NCBI RefSeq assembly: GCF_900104795.1
Contig: NZ_FNTG01000002.1
Location: 2,728,001 to 2,792,000 of the forward strand
Origin: Burkholderia sp. WP9
GTDB taxonomy: Bacteria > Pseudomonadota > Gammaproteobacteria > Burkholderiales > Burkholderiaceae
Reading direction: 5' to 3'
Length of the DNA stretch: 64,000 nucleotides
Under the pieces are notes generated by a model. The model was not told where the DNA came from, made no database searches, and saw nothing but the letters and a program-made list of their open reading frames with translations. The position numbers and the translations under genes are program-made. Positions within the stretch are counted from its first letter, which is position 1; each line of letters starts with the position of its first letter. Below, piece by piece: positions 27,915 through 38,877 of the stretch.

Positions 27915-28757
27915 TCAGGTCACGCGTTCACGCAGCCACGCGGACGCGAGGTCGATCACCGTCACGACCACGATCACCATGATCATCACCGCGGCGGTTT
28001 GCGCATAGTTGAACGAGCGGATCGCCTCGTACAACACCACGCCGATGCCGCCCGCGCCGACCATGCCGACCACCATCGCCGAGCGCACGTTCGATTCGAA
28101 GCGATATAACGCGTACGAGATCCACAACGGCAGCACTTGCGGCAACACGCCGTAGATGATTTCGTCGAGGCCAGTTGCTCCGGTCGCGCGCACGCCTTCG
28201 GCGGGGCGCGGATCGATGGCCTCGACGGCTTCGGCGAACAGCTTGGCGAGCACGCCCGTAGTGTGCACCCACAGCGCCAGCACGCCGGCAAATGGACCAA
28301 GTCCGACCGCCACGATGAACAGCATGGCGAAGACCATTTCATTGATCGCGCGGCACGCGTCCATCATGCGGCGCATGGGCTGCACGACCCACATCGGCGC
28401 GATATTGTGGGCGGACATCAGTCCGCACGGCACCGCGCACACGAGCGAGAGGGCGGTGCCCCACACCGCCACCGAGAGCGTCACATACATCTCGTGCAGA
28501 TAGCTGCGCCATTCGGTGAAGTCGGGCGGAAAGAAGTCTTTGGCGAACTGGCCCATGTTGCCGGAGTCGCTCAGCAGATCCAGCGGGCGCATATCGGCGC
28601 CATGCCATGCGCCGCCCAACACTGCGAGCACGGCGATCCAGCCGAGCAGCGACAGCCAGCTGCGTTTGCCCGCAACCGGCGCGGGATGACTCGCCGCCTG
28701 CGCGGCGAGCGTTTCGCTCGCACGCGCAGGCGACGTGATCAGATCGACCGTGTTCAT
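27915..28757 (-). CDS. phnE: Phosphonate ABC transporter permease
   Basis: A 280-residue inner-membrane permease with about six membrane segments and an EAA-like loop ([20 protein letters not shown]). Its stop-proximal position and 4-nt overlap with the binding-protein gene make it the permease of the PhnCDE importer. No C-P lyase genes are present in the window, so the compound's breakdown must be encoded elsewhere. Confidence 0.9.
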   Translation of the reverse strand: MNTVDLITSPARASETLAAQAASHPAPVAGKRSWLSLLGWIAVLAVLGGAWHGADMRPLDLLSDSGNMGQFAKDFFPPDFTEWRSYLHEMYVTLSVAVWGTALSLVCAVPCGLMSAHNIAPMWVVQPMRRMMDACRAINEMVFAMLFIVAVGLGPFAGVLALWVHTTGVLAKLFAEAVEAIDPRPAEGVRATGATGLDEIIYGVLPQVLPLWISYALYRFESNVRSAMVVGMVGAGGIGVVLYEAIRSFNYAQTAAVMIMVIVVVTVIDLASAWLRERVT

Positions 28758-29731
28758 TGCTTCGATTGCGCGCTGTTCAGCGCGCTCAGCTTCGCGTCGA
28801 GCGCGGCCAACTGGGTCTTGCGATCGTCATCGGAGAGATGCGCGTCGCTCTCGATCTTCTGCTTCTGCTGGAACAACGCGACCTGGCGGATCGGCACCAA
28901 CTGCGCATCCGAGGACGCCGCGAAGCCGCCGTAACCGGTAATCGCCGCCATCACTGCTTTTTCGTGCGGATCGGTCTTCGCATAGTTCAGGAAGAAGTTG
29001 CGCAGCTTGTCCTTGGTGGCTTGCGGCAGATCCTTGCGCCATACCAGCGGGTCCGACGGAATCAGCGGCGATTTCCACAGCACACGCACCTGCGCGAACT
29101 TGTCCGGATGCTCTTTCTTCAACGTGTCGAGCATCTCGGTGTTGTTGGTCGCGATGTCGATCTTGTTGTTCACCACGGCCAGCAGATTGGCTTCGTGGCT
29201 CGACGGCAGCACGGTCTTGAACGAGGTGTTGACCGGCGTATTGTGCTTGGCGAACAGGTAATAGCCGGGAATCAGCGTACCCGAGGTGGAGTTCGGGTCG
29301 CCGAAGCCGAGCGTGACGTCCTTTGTATTCTTGAACACATCGTCGAGCGTCTTGAAGCGGCTGTTCACATTCGTGATCAGCACGGAGTAGTAACCTGCGT
29401 CACCGTTCGCGTATTGGACCTTCGCGAATACCTCGCCTTGCGAACGGTCCACCGCCTCGATCGCCGACGCATTGCCGAAATAACCGACCTGTACCTTGTT
29501 AAAGCGCATGCCTTCGATAATGCCGGCGTAGTCCGTTGCAAAGAACGCTTTGATGTTCAGGCCGGTTTGCTTGTTCATGTCCTGAATCAGCGGCTCCCAG
29601 CGTTGTTTCAGCACCGAGGACGAATCGGTCGAAATGATGCCGAGGTTGATGTCCTCGGCGTGCGCGGTGGCGGCACCGGCGAAAGCAGCCGCGCCGACGG
29701 CCAGCGTGATCAACGAACGCAGGAATTTCAT
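28754..29731 (-). CDS. phnD: Phosphonate ABC transporter substrate-binding protein
   Basis: A 325-residue periplasmic binding protein with a signal peptide ([20 protein letters not shown], cleavage after AHA). PhnD hallmarks include [29 protein letters not shown] and [15 protein letters not shown]. It should capture phosphonates or a related oxyanion for PhnE/PhnC. It overlaps phnE by 4 nt. Confidence 0.92.
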   Translation of the reverse strand: MKFLRSLITLAVGAAAFAGAATAHAEDINLGIISTDSSSVLKQRWEPLIQDMNKQTGLNIKAFFATDYAGIIEGMRFNKVQVGYFGNASAIEAVDRSQGEVFAKVQYANGDAGYYSVLITNVNSRFKTLDDVFKNTKDVTLGFGDPNSTSGTLIPGYYLFAKHNTPVNTSFKTVLPSSHEANLLAVVNNKIDIATNNTEMLDTLKKEHPDKFAQVRVLWKSPLIPSDPLVWRKDLPQATKDKLRNFFLNYAKTDPHEKAVMAAITGYGGFAASSDAQLVPIRQVALFQQKQKIESDAHLSDDDRKTQLAALDAKLSALNSAQSKQ

Positions 29732-29772
29732 TGTTTGAGACCCGGTTGAGTTAGCAGAGTGGATGGACGCGC

Positions 29773-30678
29773 TCAGTTCGAGTGCGCCGGATTGAGAGCG
29801 AATGCATAGCGGCCCGAAGCGGGCGCGGCGTCCTGAAGCGGTGTGCTGCCGGCCGCGTGGCTAGTCTCGCTATCGTCCGCGCTGGGGGCGGATTCATCGA
29901 GCAGTTCGCTGGCGGCCTCGCCGTAAAGCGTCTTGAGCAAGGTTGGCGTGAGCGCGGCGGAAGGGCCGTCGTAGACTACCTTGCCGCGGCGCAGCGCAAC
30001 CGTGCGCGGGCAATACTGCATCGCGATATCGACCTGATGCAGCGACACCAGCACCGTGAGTCGATGCTCGATGTTCAGCGTGCGCAGCATCTCCATCACG
30101 CGGCGCGACGACTCGGGGTCGAGCGACGCGATGGGTTCATCGGCGAGCACGATGCGCGCGCGTTGCACCAAGGCACGGGCGAGCGCCGCGCGCTGCTGCT
30201 GGCCGCCGGAGAGATTGGCGGCGCGTTCGCGCGCATGTTCGCCAATGCCGACTTCGTTGAGCGCGGCCATCGACAACGCCCGCTCGGCGCGCGGAAAACG
30301 CCCGCTGAGACGGCGCCACAACGGCAGTCGGGCGAGTGCGCCGATCAGCACGTTGCTTTCCACGGAGAGCCGGTTCACCAGATTGAATTGCTGGAACACG
30401 AAGCCGATATCGCGGCGAATGCTGCGCACTTCACGCACAATGCGCCCGTTCTGCTGAATCGGCCGCCCCAGAATAGCGATCTGCGACGGCTGCGCATCCG
30501 AAGCCGTGAAGCCCGCGATGTGACGCAGCAGCGTCGATTTGCCCGAGCCCGAGGCGCCGATCAACGCAACCATCTCGCCCGGTTCGACGCGCAGATCGAT
30601 TTCGTCCAGCGCCTTGCGGCCGTTGCTGAACGTCTTGCTCAATCGTTCGATACGGATTGCTTCCCGAATTGCGTCCAT
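29773..30678 (-). CDS. phnC: Phosphonate ABC transporter ATP-binding protein
   Basis: A 301-residue ABC ATPase: Walker A GASGSGKS, signature LSGGQQQ, Walker [14 protein letters not shown]-loop VSLHQVD. The start at 30678 is chosen for AAGGGG about 5 nt upstream; longer frames upstream add an unconserved leader. A ~40-residue Ser/Ala-rich C-terminal extension is unusual for PhnC. It is the first gene of phnCDE. Confidence 0.92.
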   Translation of the reverse strand: MDAIREAIRIERLSKTFSNGRKALDEIDLRVEPGEMVALIGASGSGKSTLLRHIAGFTASDAQPSQIAILGRPIQQNGRIVREVRSIRRDIGFVFQQFNLVNRLSVESNVLIGALARLPLWRRLSGRFPRAERALSMAALNEVGIGEHARERAANLSGGQQQRAALARALVQRARIVLADEPIASLDPESSRRVMEMLRTLNIEHRLTVLVSLHQVDIAMQYCPRTVALRRGKVVYDGPSAALTPTLLKTLYGEAASELLDESAPSADDSETSHAAGSTPLQDAAPASGRYAFALNPAHSN

Positions 30679-30724
30679 AAGTACCCCTTGATGCATCCGG
30701 CCGCTGCCGGCATGTGTGGGGCTC

Positions 30725-30757
30725 ATTCTAGGAAGCGTCTGTGACGGTTGAGTGAAG
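30725..30757 (-). promoter_or_regulatory. Candidate Pho-box promoter of phnCDE
   Basis: On the minus strand two 7-nt half-sites CTTCACT (30757-30751) and CGTCACA (30746-30740) are 11 nt apart, followed after 9 nt by a TAGAAT -10 (30730-30725). The geometry matches PhoB-activated promoters, where a Pho box replaces the -35. Half-site match is partial. Confidence 0.5.
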
Positions 30758-30969
30758 GCATCGCAACGTCTAGACGACTATATCTTCTCGTGTCTTTTTT
30801 GCGTCGCCAGAAAGGCAGAACGATGTCATTAGCTCAAGTGAAAAATGTCATGCGTGTGACACGATTCAGTTGTGTTGGCGACGCTTCAGCATGATCGCTC
30901 CGCACCAGGCTATATTGCGTCAATCGGTGTGCCGTCCCCAATAACCTTGCAATCCCTTTCGACGTCCTC

Positions 30970-32004
30970 ATGCAGCCCCTGAGCTTCCTTCCCGACAGTT
31001 TTGCGGAGTACGAAGATCTCAGGGCGATCCTCGAGCAGGGCAGCGCGAGCTTCGCGATCCGCACAGTCTGCGAAACAACGGTGCGCGGCCGGCAATTTGC
31101 CATCCAGACCGCGAGCATTGGGTCCACCGACCCGCAGGCTCCGGCCATCGGCTTTTTTGGCGGCATTCACGGGCTCGAGCGGATCGGCTCGCAACTCGTG
31201 CTCGACTACATGCGCGCGCTGCTGGCGCGGCTCGAATGGGACGAACTGCTGGTGCGGCAATTGCAGTCGATTCGTCTGATCTTTATGCCGATCGTCAATC
31301 CGGGCGGCATGTGGGCGGCCACGCGTGCGAATCCGAACGGCGTCGATCTGATGCGCAACGCGCCACAGAATGCGGACGAACGCGTGCCGCTGCTGGCGGG
31401 CGGCCAGCGCGTGGGCGCGTGGCTGCCGTGGTATCGCGGCCGCATGGGTGCGCCGATGGAACCCGAGGCTGCCGCGCTGCTGCAGGTGGTGGAAACCGAA
31501 CTGGCCGCGCGGCCGTTGAGCATTGCGCTCGATTGCCACTCGGGCTACGGCTGGAGCGACAGCATCTGGTTTCCGTACGCACGCACGCGCAAGCTGATGC
31601 CGCATTTGCCGGAAATGTACGTGTTGAAAACCATGTTCGAACGCGCGCATCCCCATCATGGCTACGCGTTCGAACCGCAGAGCCATCAATATCTGCTGCA
31701 CGGCGATCTGTGGGACTTCGCCTACGATCGCGCGCCCGCTCCCAATGTCTTCCTGCCGATGACGCTCGAATTGGGCTCGTGGCTGTGGATCAAGAAAAAC
31801 CCGCGTCAATTGTTTTCGCGTCAGGGCATGTTTAATCCGGTCAAGGCACATCGAACCGCGCGTGTGCTGCGGCGTCATGCGAACCTGCTCGACTTTCTGG
31901 CGCGCGCGGCGTTTTCGTCGCAACGCTGGCTGCCGCAAGGCCATCGTCGCGAGCAATTGCTGCAAAGCGCGATCGACCATTGGTATCAACCGGAAAGCCT
32001 ATGA
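30970..32004 (+). CDS. M14-like zinc carboxypeptidase/desuccinylase family protein
   Basis: A 344-residue protein with the M14 metal-site pattern: GGIHGLERIGSQ (His and Glu), a later DCHSGYG histidine and a probable catalytic Glu in TLELGS. No signal peptide, so it acts in the cytoplasm. It may remove an acyl or amino-acid residue from a small substrate; the target is unknown. Its stop overlaps the next gene by 4 nt. Confidence 0.78.
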   Translation: MQPLSFLPDSFAEYEDLRAILEQGSASFAIRTVCETTVRGRQFAIQTASIGSTDPQAPAIGFFGGIHGLERIGSQLVLDYMRALLARLEWDELLVRQLQSIRLIFMPIVNPGGMWAATRANPNGVDLMRNAPQNADERVPLLAGGQRVGAWLPWYRGRMGAPMEPEAAALLQVVETELAARPLSIALDCHSGYGWSDSIWFPYARTRKLMPHLPEMYVLKTMFERAHPHHGYAFEPQSHQYLLHGDLWDFAYDRAPAPNVFLPMTLELGSWLWIKKNPRQLFSRQGMFNPVKAHRTARVLRRHANLLDFLARAAFSSQRWLPQGHRREQLLQSAIDHWYQPESL

Positions 32005-32801
32005 GCACGTGGATTCTGCTGCGCGGACTCACGCGCGAAATCCGCCACTGGGGCCGCTTGCCCGGCTTGCTGCAGGGCGCCGTCAATGACGTGCCCTGGC
32101 AAACGGGCGCGCCTGCCCGGCTGCTGCTGCTCGATCTGCCGGGCAACGGCGAATTCGCGCATTTGCGCGCGCCGTCGACGGTCGCCGAGATGGTCGGCTT
32201 CGTGCGAAATGCTGCTTTGCAAAGCGGTTTGCCGGGCCCGTATTGCGTGCTGGCGATGTCGCTCGGCGGCATGGTGGCGACGGACTGGGCGCAGCGGCAT
32301 CCCTACGAAATCGAACGGCTGGTGCTCATCAATACGAGCATGCGGCCGTTCAGCCAGATGCAGGAGCGGTTGCGTCCTTCTGCGTGGCCGGGCCTGTTGG
32401 GCGTGGCCGCGCGCTGGCGCGACGCGCCGCGCGCGGAACACGGCATTCATCGCCTGACGTGCAATAACGTGCAGACGCTGGGCGACGATCTCGATACATG
32501 GAGCCGGATTCGCCGCAGCGCGCCCGTGAGCCGTGGCAATGCGTTGCGGCAACTCTGGGCCGCGGCACGTTTTACTGCAGGCACGGCGCGGCCGGAATGC
32601 CCTGTGCTGATTCTTTATTCGCGGGCCGACAAACTGGTCGACCCGGTGTGCTCGGCGAAGCTCGCGGCGGCGTGGGGCGCTTTGCACTGCGAGCACCCGT
32701 GGGCCGGGCACGATCTGCCGCACGACGACCCCGTGTGGACTGGCGAGCAGGTCCGCGCATGGCTCGGCGAAGAGCATGCGGTGCCCAAAGCCGTGCTCTG
32801 A
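32001..32801 (+). CDS. Alpha/beta hydrolase
   Basis: A 266-residue alpha/beta hydrolase. The nucleophile elbow is AMSLGG with Ser87, the acid is probably in SRADKLVDP and the base in WAGHDLPHDDP. It is translationally coupled to the M14-like peptidase gene (ATGA overlap), suggesting a two-step hydrolysis of one substrate. Substrate unknown. Confidence 0.82.
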   Translation: MSTWILLRGLTREIRHWGRLPGLLQGAVNDVPWQTGAPARLLLLDLPGNGEFAHLRAPSTVAEMVGFVRNAALQSGLPGPYCVLAMSLGGMVATDWAQRHPYEIERLVLINTSMRPFSQMQERLRPSAWPGLLGVAARWRDAPRAEHGIHRLTCNNVQTLGDDLDTWSRIRRSAPVSRGNALRQLWAAARFTAGTARPECPVLILYSRADKLVDPVCSAKLAAAWGALHCEHPWAGHDLPHDDPVWTGEQVRAWLGEEHAVPKAVL

Positions 32802-32957
32802 GCGGCGCGATCCTACGTTGCGGCGCGGCGAACGTCAGCGGGTATAACCTAAGTGCGGTCATCCTTCGCATCATGGTCGGCAGGTGCATAATTCCCCTTC
32901 AGACGATGCATGCGAATCAAGCGATACTCGCCATTGCCTCCAGCCGGGGAGTTGATC

Positions 32958-35900
32958 ATGCAAGCAAAGAACGAAGAAGCTGTCACGCACTTGCTGAACG
33001 ATGTCGTCGAATTTGCGCGAGGGCGCCTGCCCGAACCCACCTTCAAGGTCGTCGAGCCTTTTCTGCGGCACTACTACGATTTCGTCGACGCCGACGATCT
33101 GCAAAGCCGTTCGATCGCCGATCTCTACGGCGCGGCGCTTGCGCACTGGCAAACGGCGCAGCGTTTCGTACCCGGCGCCGAGCGCTTGCGCGTCTATAAC
33201 CCGATTCTCGAGCAGCATGGCTGGCACTCCGATCACACGGTGATCGAGATCGTCAATGACGACATGCCGTTTCTGGTCGATTCGGTGTCGATGGCGGTCA
33301 ACCGGCATGGGCTCGCGCTGCATTCCGTCGTGCATCCGGTGTTTCGCATCTGGCGTACGCCCGACGGCAGCATCGCGCGGGTGAGCCAGGGCGCCGAAGA
33401 AGCCACTGACACGCGTTCGCAGTTGACCTCGTTCATCCACTTCGAAGTGGACCGTTGCGGCGATGCCGCAAAACTCGACGCGCTGCGCGATGACATCGCG
33501 AGGGTATTGCGCGACGTGCGGGCGGCGGTGGAGGACTGGCCGAAAATCGTCGAACTCGCGCGCAGCACGATCAAAGGCATGAAAGCCGGTGAGGCGGGCC
33601 CGGAAGGTCTGGAAGCGCGCGCGTTTCTCGAATGGATGGTGGCCGATCATTTCACCTTTCTCGGCCAGCGCGATTACGAACTGGTGCAGCACGATATCGG
33701 CTACGGTCTGCGCGCGGTGCCGGGCTCGGGCCTGGGCATTCTGCGCGACGCGCTACGGCCCGTCGCCACCGCCGAAGTCACGCCTTTGCCGCCGGCTGCG
33801 GTCGAAATCATTTCCGCTACGTCGCCGATCTTTCTCACCAAGGCCAATTCGCGGGCCACTGTGCACCGGCCGGGCTATCTGGACTATGTCGGCATCAAGC
33901 TGACCGATGCCAACGGCAAGGTGACCGGCGAGCGGCGTTTCATCGGTCTCTATACGTCCACCGCGTATTTCGTGTCGGCCTCGGAAATTCCGATCGTGCG
34001 GCGCAAATGCGCGAATATCGTGCGGCGTGCCGGTTTCCTGGCAAAAGGTCATCTCGCGAAATCGCTCCTCACGGTGCTCGAAACCTATCCGCGCGACGAA
34101 CTTTTTCAGGCCGAAGAGGATCAGCTCTACGACATCGCGCTGGGTGTGCTGCGCTTGCAGGAGCATCAGCGCACGCGTCTGTTCGTGCGGCGAGACCGTT
34201 TTGACCGTTTCGTGTCGTGCCTCGTGTTCGTGCCGCGCGACAAGTACAACACCGATCTGCGCCAGCGTATTGCCAATCTGCTGGCCGACGCGTTCAACGG
34301 CGAGAGCGTCGAGTTTACGCCGCTGCTTTCGGAGTCGACGCTCGCGCGCATTCACTTCGTCGTGCATGCGAAGCCAGACGGTATGCCCAATGTCGATACG
34401 CGCGAGCTGGAAGCGCGGCTCGTGCAGGTCGCGCGCCGCTGGCAGGACGATCTCGCCGATGCGTTGCTCGACGCTTTCGGCGAAGAGCAGGGCAACCGCT
34501 TGCTGCAACACTACGGCGATTCGTTTCCAGCCGGCTATCGCGACGATTATCCGGCCCGCACGGCGGTGCGCGATATCGAACTGATCGAACGCGTGCAAGG
34601 CAGCGAGCGGCTCGCCATGAACCTGTACCGCCCAATCGAATCGGGTCCGCGTGCATTCCGCTTCAAGGTGTATCGCGCGGGTCTGCCGATCGCCCTGTCA
34701 CGCAGTTTGCCGATGCTCGAACACCTCGGCGTACGCGTGGATGAAGAGCGCCCCTATCTGATCGAGGCATTGGGCGCGACGCCGGCGTGGATTCACGACT
34801 TCGGCCTCGAACTCGCCGACGACGCGGAATTCGATATCGAACGTGTCAAGGATCTCTTTGAAGAAGCGTTCGAGCAGGTATGGACCGGAGCGATCGAGAG
34901 CGACGACTTCAATCGCCTCGTCTTGCGGGCCCAACTGAATGCGCGCGAGGTAACGATACTGCGTGCCTACGCCAAATATCTGCGGCAAGTGGGATCGACC
35001 TTCAGCGATGCCTATATCGAACGCGCGGTGACCGGCAATCCGGCCATTGCGCGGATGCTGGTCGAGTTGTTCGTGGCCCGCTTCGACCCGGTGTTGGGCG
35101 AAACGCGCGAGGCGCGCGTCGACGGCTGGCTGCACACGATCGACAGCGCGCTCGATCAGGTGCCGAATCTCGACGAAGACCGGATACTGCGGCAGTTTCT
35201 CGGCGTGATCAAAGCGACACAGCGCACGAACTACTATCGCTTCGACGCGGACGGTCATCCAAAACCGTATCTGTCCTTCAAGTTCAACCCTGCGCTCGTG
35301 CCCGGCTTGCCCGAACCGAAACCGATGTTCGAAATCTGGGTCTACTCGCCGCGCGTTGAAGGCGTGCATTTGCGCGGCGGACGCGTGGCGCGCGGTGGTT
35401 TGCGCTGGTCGGACCGGCGCGAGGACTTTCGCACGGAAGTGCTCGGCCTGATGAAGGCGCAGATGGTGAAGAACGTGGTGATCGTGCCGGTGGGTTCCAA
35501 AGGCGGCTTCGTGGTGAAGAATCCGCCGCCGCAGACCGAACGCGACGCGTGGATGCGCGAAGGTATCGCGTGCTATCAGACCTTCCTGCGCGGCCTGCTC
35601 GATCTGACCGACAACCTCGCGGGCACGGCCGTGGTGCCGCCGCCCGACGTGGTACGTCACGATCCCGACGATCCCTATCTGGTGGTCGCCGCCGACAAAG
35701 GCACGGCCACCTTCTCCGACTACGCGAACGCGATCTCGCAGGAATATGGCTTCTGGCTCGACGACGCGTTCGCATCGGGCGGCTCGGTCGGTTACGACCA
35801 CAAGAAAATGGCCATCACGGCGCGCGGCGCATGGGAGTCGGTCAAGCGGCACTTCCGCGAAATGGGCGTAGATACCCAGACCATGGACTTCACGGTGGTG

Positions 35901-37799
35901 GGCGTCGGCGACATGTCGGGCGACGTGTTCGGCAACGGCATGCTGCTGTCGCCGCATATCAAGCTGGTGGCCGCGTTCGATCATCGGCATATCTTTCTCG
36001 ATCCGAGTCCTGATCCGGCGGTCAGTCTTGCCGAACGGGGGCGATTGTTCATCCTCGATCGTTCGAGTTGGGCCGACTACGATCCTGCGTTGATCTCGGC
36101 GGGTGGCGGCGTGTTTCCGCGCAGCGCCAAGACGATTCCGCTCTCGCCGGCCGTGCAGTCGGTGCTCGGCATCAGCGCACCGGCGCTCGCGCCCGCTGAA
36201 TTGATGCGCGCGATTCTGCAGGCGCCGGTCGATCTGCTGTACAACGGCGGTATCGGCACCTATGTGAAAGCGAGCCGCGAAACGCATCTGCAGGTCGGCG
36301 ACCGCGCCAACGACGCGATCCGCGTCAACGGTGCCGACTTGCGTTGCAAGGTCGTGGCCGAAGGCGGGAATCTCGGCCTGACGCAACTCGGGCGCATCGA
36401 ATTCGCGCAGCGTGGCGGCCGTATCAATACCGATGCGATCGACAATTCCGCGGGCGTCGACTGCTCGGACCACGAGGTCAACATCAAGATTCTGCTGGGA
36501 CTGGTCGTGACCGACGGCGAGATGACGGAGAAGCAGCGCAACGCGCTGCTCGCTGAAATGACCGACGAGGTCGGCCTGCTCGTGTTGCAGGACAACTACT
36601 ACCAGACGCAGGCGCTGTCGATCGCCGGCCGTTACGGCGTCGAATTGCTCGATGCGGAAGCGCGTCTGATGCGCTACCTCGAACGGACCGGGCGTCTGAA
36701 TCGCGTCATCGAGTTTCTGCCGACCGATGAGGAAGTCGCCGAGCGACAGGCCGCGAAACAGGGGCTCACCACGCCGGAGCGCGCGGTGCTGCTCGCGTAC
36801 AGCAAGATGTGGCTGTACGACGCGTTGCTCGACTCGTCGATGCCCGAAGACCCGCTCGTCGCCGACATGCTGGTGGAGTATTTTCCGAAGCCGCTGCGGC
36901 AGCGCTTTAGCGTGCCGATGCAACGCCACCCGCTGCGCCGCGAAATTCTCGCGACGCATTTGACCAATGCCCTGGTGAATCGGGTGGGCTGCGAATTCGT
37001 GCACCGGCTGATGGAAGAAACCGACGCCCAGCCGGGTGACATCGTGCGAGCCTGCATCATGGCGCGCGACGTGTTCGATCTCGACCACGTCTGGCGCAGT
37101 ATTGACGCGCTCGACAACCGCGTTGCCGACGACGTTCAGGCGCGCATGTTCGTCGAAGTCGCGCGCCTGGTGGAGCGTTCCGCGCTGTGGTTCCTGCGGC
37201 AATTGCAGTCGGGCGCGGTCAACGCAGGCGACGTGGCCGGCCTGCTCGCGCGCTGCCGCGACGCAGCGCAACGCCTAGCGCCGCAATGGCCGGCGCTGTT
37301 GCCGGGCGCCGACCTCGAAGCGCTCTCCGAACGGCAGCGCGTGTTCGTGGATGCCGGCGTGGATAGTGAACTGGCGGTGCGGATCGCGAGCGGCGAAATC
37401 TCCGCCGCGTTGCTCGACATCGCCGAAGTCGCGTCGACCTGCGGGCGCAGTCTCGAACTGGTGGCGGGCGTGTATTTCGCGCTCGGCACGCTGCTCAATT
37501 CCAGCTGGATCAGCGAGCGCGCGGCTGCTTTGCCGGTGCCCACGCACTGGGACATGCTGGCGCGCGCGACAGCGCTGGCCGAACTCGCACGTCTCAAACG
37601 CGCGTTGACCACGAGCGCGCTCGCCGGTGCCGACGAAGCATCCACACCGGACGCACTCGTCGAAGCATGGCGTGAGAAGCGCATCGCGCAACTGGAGCGC
37701 TACGCACGACTGCTGGCGGATCTGCGGGCCACGGGCGGCGCGAGCCTTTCGATGTTACTGGTGATCGTGCGCGAAATGGCGGCGCTCGAACGAGTCTGA
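32958..37799 (+). CDS. gdhB: NAD-specific glutamate dehydrogenase, large GDH180 type
   Basis: A 1613-residue enzyme of the large NAD-GDH family, which has a long N-terminal regulatory region, a catalytic core and a C-terminal extension. The core contains GSKGGFVVKN (near residue 845) and later NAD-binding elements such as VVAEGGNLGLTQLGR. It oxidises glutamate to 2-oxoglutarate and ammonium, feeding amino-acid carbon to the TCA cycle. The start follows GGGGAG by about 5 nt. Length is normal for the family. Confidence 0.93.
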   Translation: MQAKNEEAVTHLLNDVVEFARGRLPEPTFKVVEPFLRHYYDFVDADDLQSRSIADLYGAALAHWQTAQRFVPGAERLRVYNPILEQHGWHSDHTVIEIVNDDMPFLVDSVSMAVNRHGLALHSVVHPVFRIWRTPDGSIARVSQGAEEATDTRSQLTSFIHFEVDRCGDAAKLDALRDDIARVLRDVRAAVEDWPKIVELARSTIKGMKAGEAGPEGLEARAFLEWMVADHFTFLGQRDYELVQHDIGYGLRAVPGSGLGILRDALRPVATAEVTPLPPAAVEIISATSPIFLTKANSRATVHRPGYLDYVGIKLTDANGKVTGERRFIGLYTSTAYFVSASEIPIVRRKCANIVRRAGFLAKGHLAKSLLTVLETYPRDELFQAEEDQLYDIALGVLRLQEHQRTRLFVRRDRFDRFVSCLVFVPRDKYNTDLRQRIANLLADAFNGESVEFTPLLSESTLARIHFVVHAKPDGMPNVDTRELEARLVQVARRWQDDLADALLDAFGEEQGNRLLQHYGDSFPAGYRDDYPARTAVRDIELIERVQGSERLAMNLYRPIESGPRAFRFKVYRAGLPIALSRSLPMLEHLGVRVDEERPYLIEALGATPAWIHDFGLELADDAEFDIERVKDLFEEAFEQVWTGAIESDDFNRLVLRAQLNAREVTILRAYAKYLRQVGSTFSDAYIERAVTGNPAIARMLVELFVARFDPVLGETREARVDGWLHTIDSALDQVPNLDEDRILRQFLGVIKATQRTNYYRFDADGHPKPYLSFKFNPALVPGLPEPKPMFEIWVYSPRVEGVHLRGGRVARGGLRWSDRREDFRTEVLGLMKAQMVKNVVIVPVGSKGGFVVKNPPPQTERDAWMREGIACYQTFLRGLLDLTDNLAGTAVVPPPDVVRHDPDDPYLVVAADKGTATFSDYANAISQEYGFWLDDAFASGGSVGYDHKKMAITARGAWESVKRHFREMGVDTQTMDFTVVGVGDMSGDVFGNGMLLSPHIKLVAAFDHRHIFLDPSPDPAVSLAERGRLFILDRSSWADYDPALISAGGGVFPRSAKTIPLSPAVQSVLGISAPALAPAELMRAILQAPVDLLYNGGIGTYVKASRETHLQVGDRANDAIRVNGADLRCKVVAEGGNLGLTQLGRIEFAQRGGRINTDAIDNSAGVDCSDHEVNIKILLGLVVTDGEMTEKQRNALLAEMTDEVGLLVLQDNYYQTQALSIAGRYGVELLDAEARLMRYLERTGRLNRVIEFLPTDEEVAERQAAKQGLTTPERAVLLAYSKMWLYDALLDSSMPEDPLVADMLVEYFPKPLRQRFSVPMQRHPLRREILATHLTNALVNRVGCEFVHRLMEETDAQPGDIVRACIMARDVFDLDHVWRSIDALDNRVADDVQARMFVEVARLVERSALWFLRQLQSGAVNAGDVAGLLARCRDAAQRLAPQWPALLPGADLEALSERQRVFVDAGVDSELAVRIASGEISAALLDIAEVASTCGRSLELVAGVYFALGTLLNSSWISERAAALPVPTHWDMLARATALAELARLKRALTTSALAGADEASTPDALVEAWREKRIAQLERYARLLADLRATGGASLSMLLVIVREMAALERV

Positions 37800-37955
37800 C
37801 GCGGCATTCGGCGCGCCAAAGGCGGCGTTCTCGAGTACAGGCAGGGGCACGGTGCAAATCGCACTGGGGTTGGACGCATGGCGCCCGGCATGGCCATAAT
37901 ACGGGCTGTTGCCAACCGAAAGCTCTTTGCAAACTCACGGACGCCCGCCACGACG

Positions 37956-38861
37956 ATGAAAGAAGAATCGCCGAAAGCCATTTTCTATGCGCTCGCCGCC
38001 AACCTCGGCATCGCCATCTGTAAGTTCGCTGCTGCCACATTCACCGGTTCCGGCTCGATGTTCGCCGAGGCCATTCACTCGACCGCCGACTGCGGCAATC
38101 AACTGCTGCTGCTATTCGGACTGCGCGAAGCGCGTAAGCCGGCGAGCCCGCTGCATCCCATGGGCAGCGGGCGCGAGATCAACTTCTATTCGCTGCTGGT
38201 CGCGCTGCTGTTGTTCTTTGTCGGCGGCGCGTTCTCGGTCTATGAGGGCGTGCATCGTCTGTTCGTGCACGAGCCTCTGCAGTATGCGTATGTGGCGCTG
38301 GTAGTGCTCGGCGTGTCCGTGGTCCTCGAGGCGCTTTCCCTGTGGGGCGCGGTGAAGGAAATCCGCAAGACGCATCCCGACAAGAACATGTGGCGCTGGT
38401 TTCGCGAGACGCGCGAGTCCGAACTGCTCGTGGTGGCGGGCGAGGACATCGCCGCGCTCGCGGGCCTGGCGATGGCCTTCGTTGCCGTGCTGCTTACGCT
38501 CGTGACCGGCAATCCGGTCTATGACGCGCTCGGCTCTATCGGCGTCGGCCTGCTGCTGATGTTGATCGCATGGCTGGTGGCGCGCGAAGTAAAGTCGATG
38601 ATCGTTGGCGAATCGGCGAGCCCCGAGGTGCGGCGAGCGATCGAGGCACATCTGCGCGGGCGCACCGAGATTCGCAGCATCATCAATATGATCACGCTGC
38701 AATGGGGCCGGCATGTCGTGGTGGCCGTGCAGGCGGAAATGATCGACTACGCAAGCGGGCGCGCGATGATCGATGCGATCAACGTAATCGAAGAGGACTT
38801 GCAGACCACGTTTCCACAAGTCCGCTGGGTGTTTTTCGAACCGGACGTGCCGCGCGTTTGA
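37956..38861 (+). CDS. Cation diffusion facilitator family transporter
   Basis: A 301-residue inner-membrane protein with about five or six transmembrane segments and a C-terminal cytoplasmic domain (IRSIINMITLQWGRHVVVAV). The TM2 motif HSTADCGNQ fits the metal-binding HxxxD of CDF exporters, which remove Zn2+, Co2+ or similar ions by proton antiport. The start at 37956 is where homology to family members begins; an upstream in-frame ATG is likely unused. Confidence 0.85.
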   Translation: MKEESPKAIFYALAANLGIAICKFAAATFTGSGSMFAEAIHSTADCGNQLLLLFGLREARKPASPLHPMGSGREINFYSLLVALLLFFVGGAFSVYEGVHRLFVHEPLQYAYVALVVLGVSVVLEALSLWGAVKEIRKTHPDKNMWRWFRETRESELLVVAGEDIAALAGLAMAFVAVLLTLVTGNPVYDALGSIGVGLLLMLIAWLVAREVKSMIVGESASPEVRRAIEAHLRGRTEIRSIINMITLQWGRHVVVAVQAEMIDYASGRAMIDAINVIEEDLQTTFPQVRWVFFEPDVPRV

Positions 38862-38877
38862 GCGGCACGCGCGCCGC

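Noticed and set aside
30767..30776. Palindrome CGTCTAGACG upstream of phnC
   Set aside because: A 10-bp palindrome of this kind occurs often by chance and no regulator is implied; the Pho-box-like element is better supported.
34698..37271. Very long minus-strand open frame antisense to gdhB
   Set aside because: It is the complement of the glutamate dehydrogenase coding region and is open only because of high third-position GC; the product has no recognisable family.
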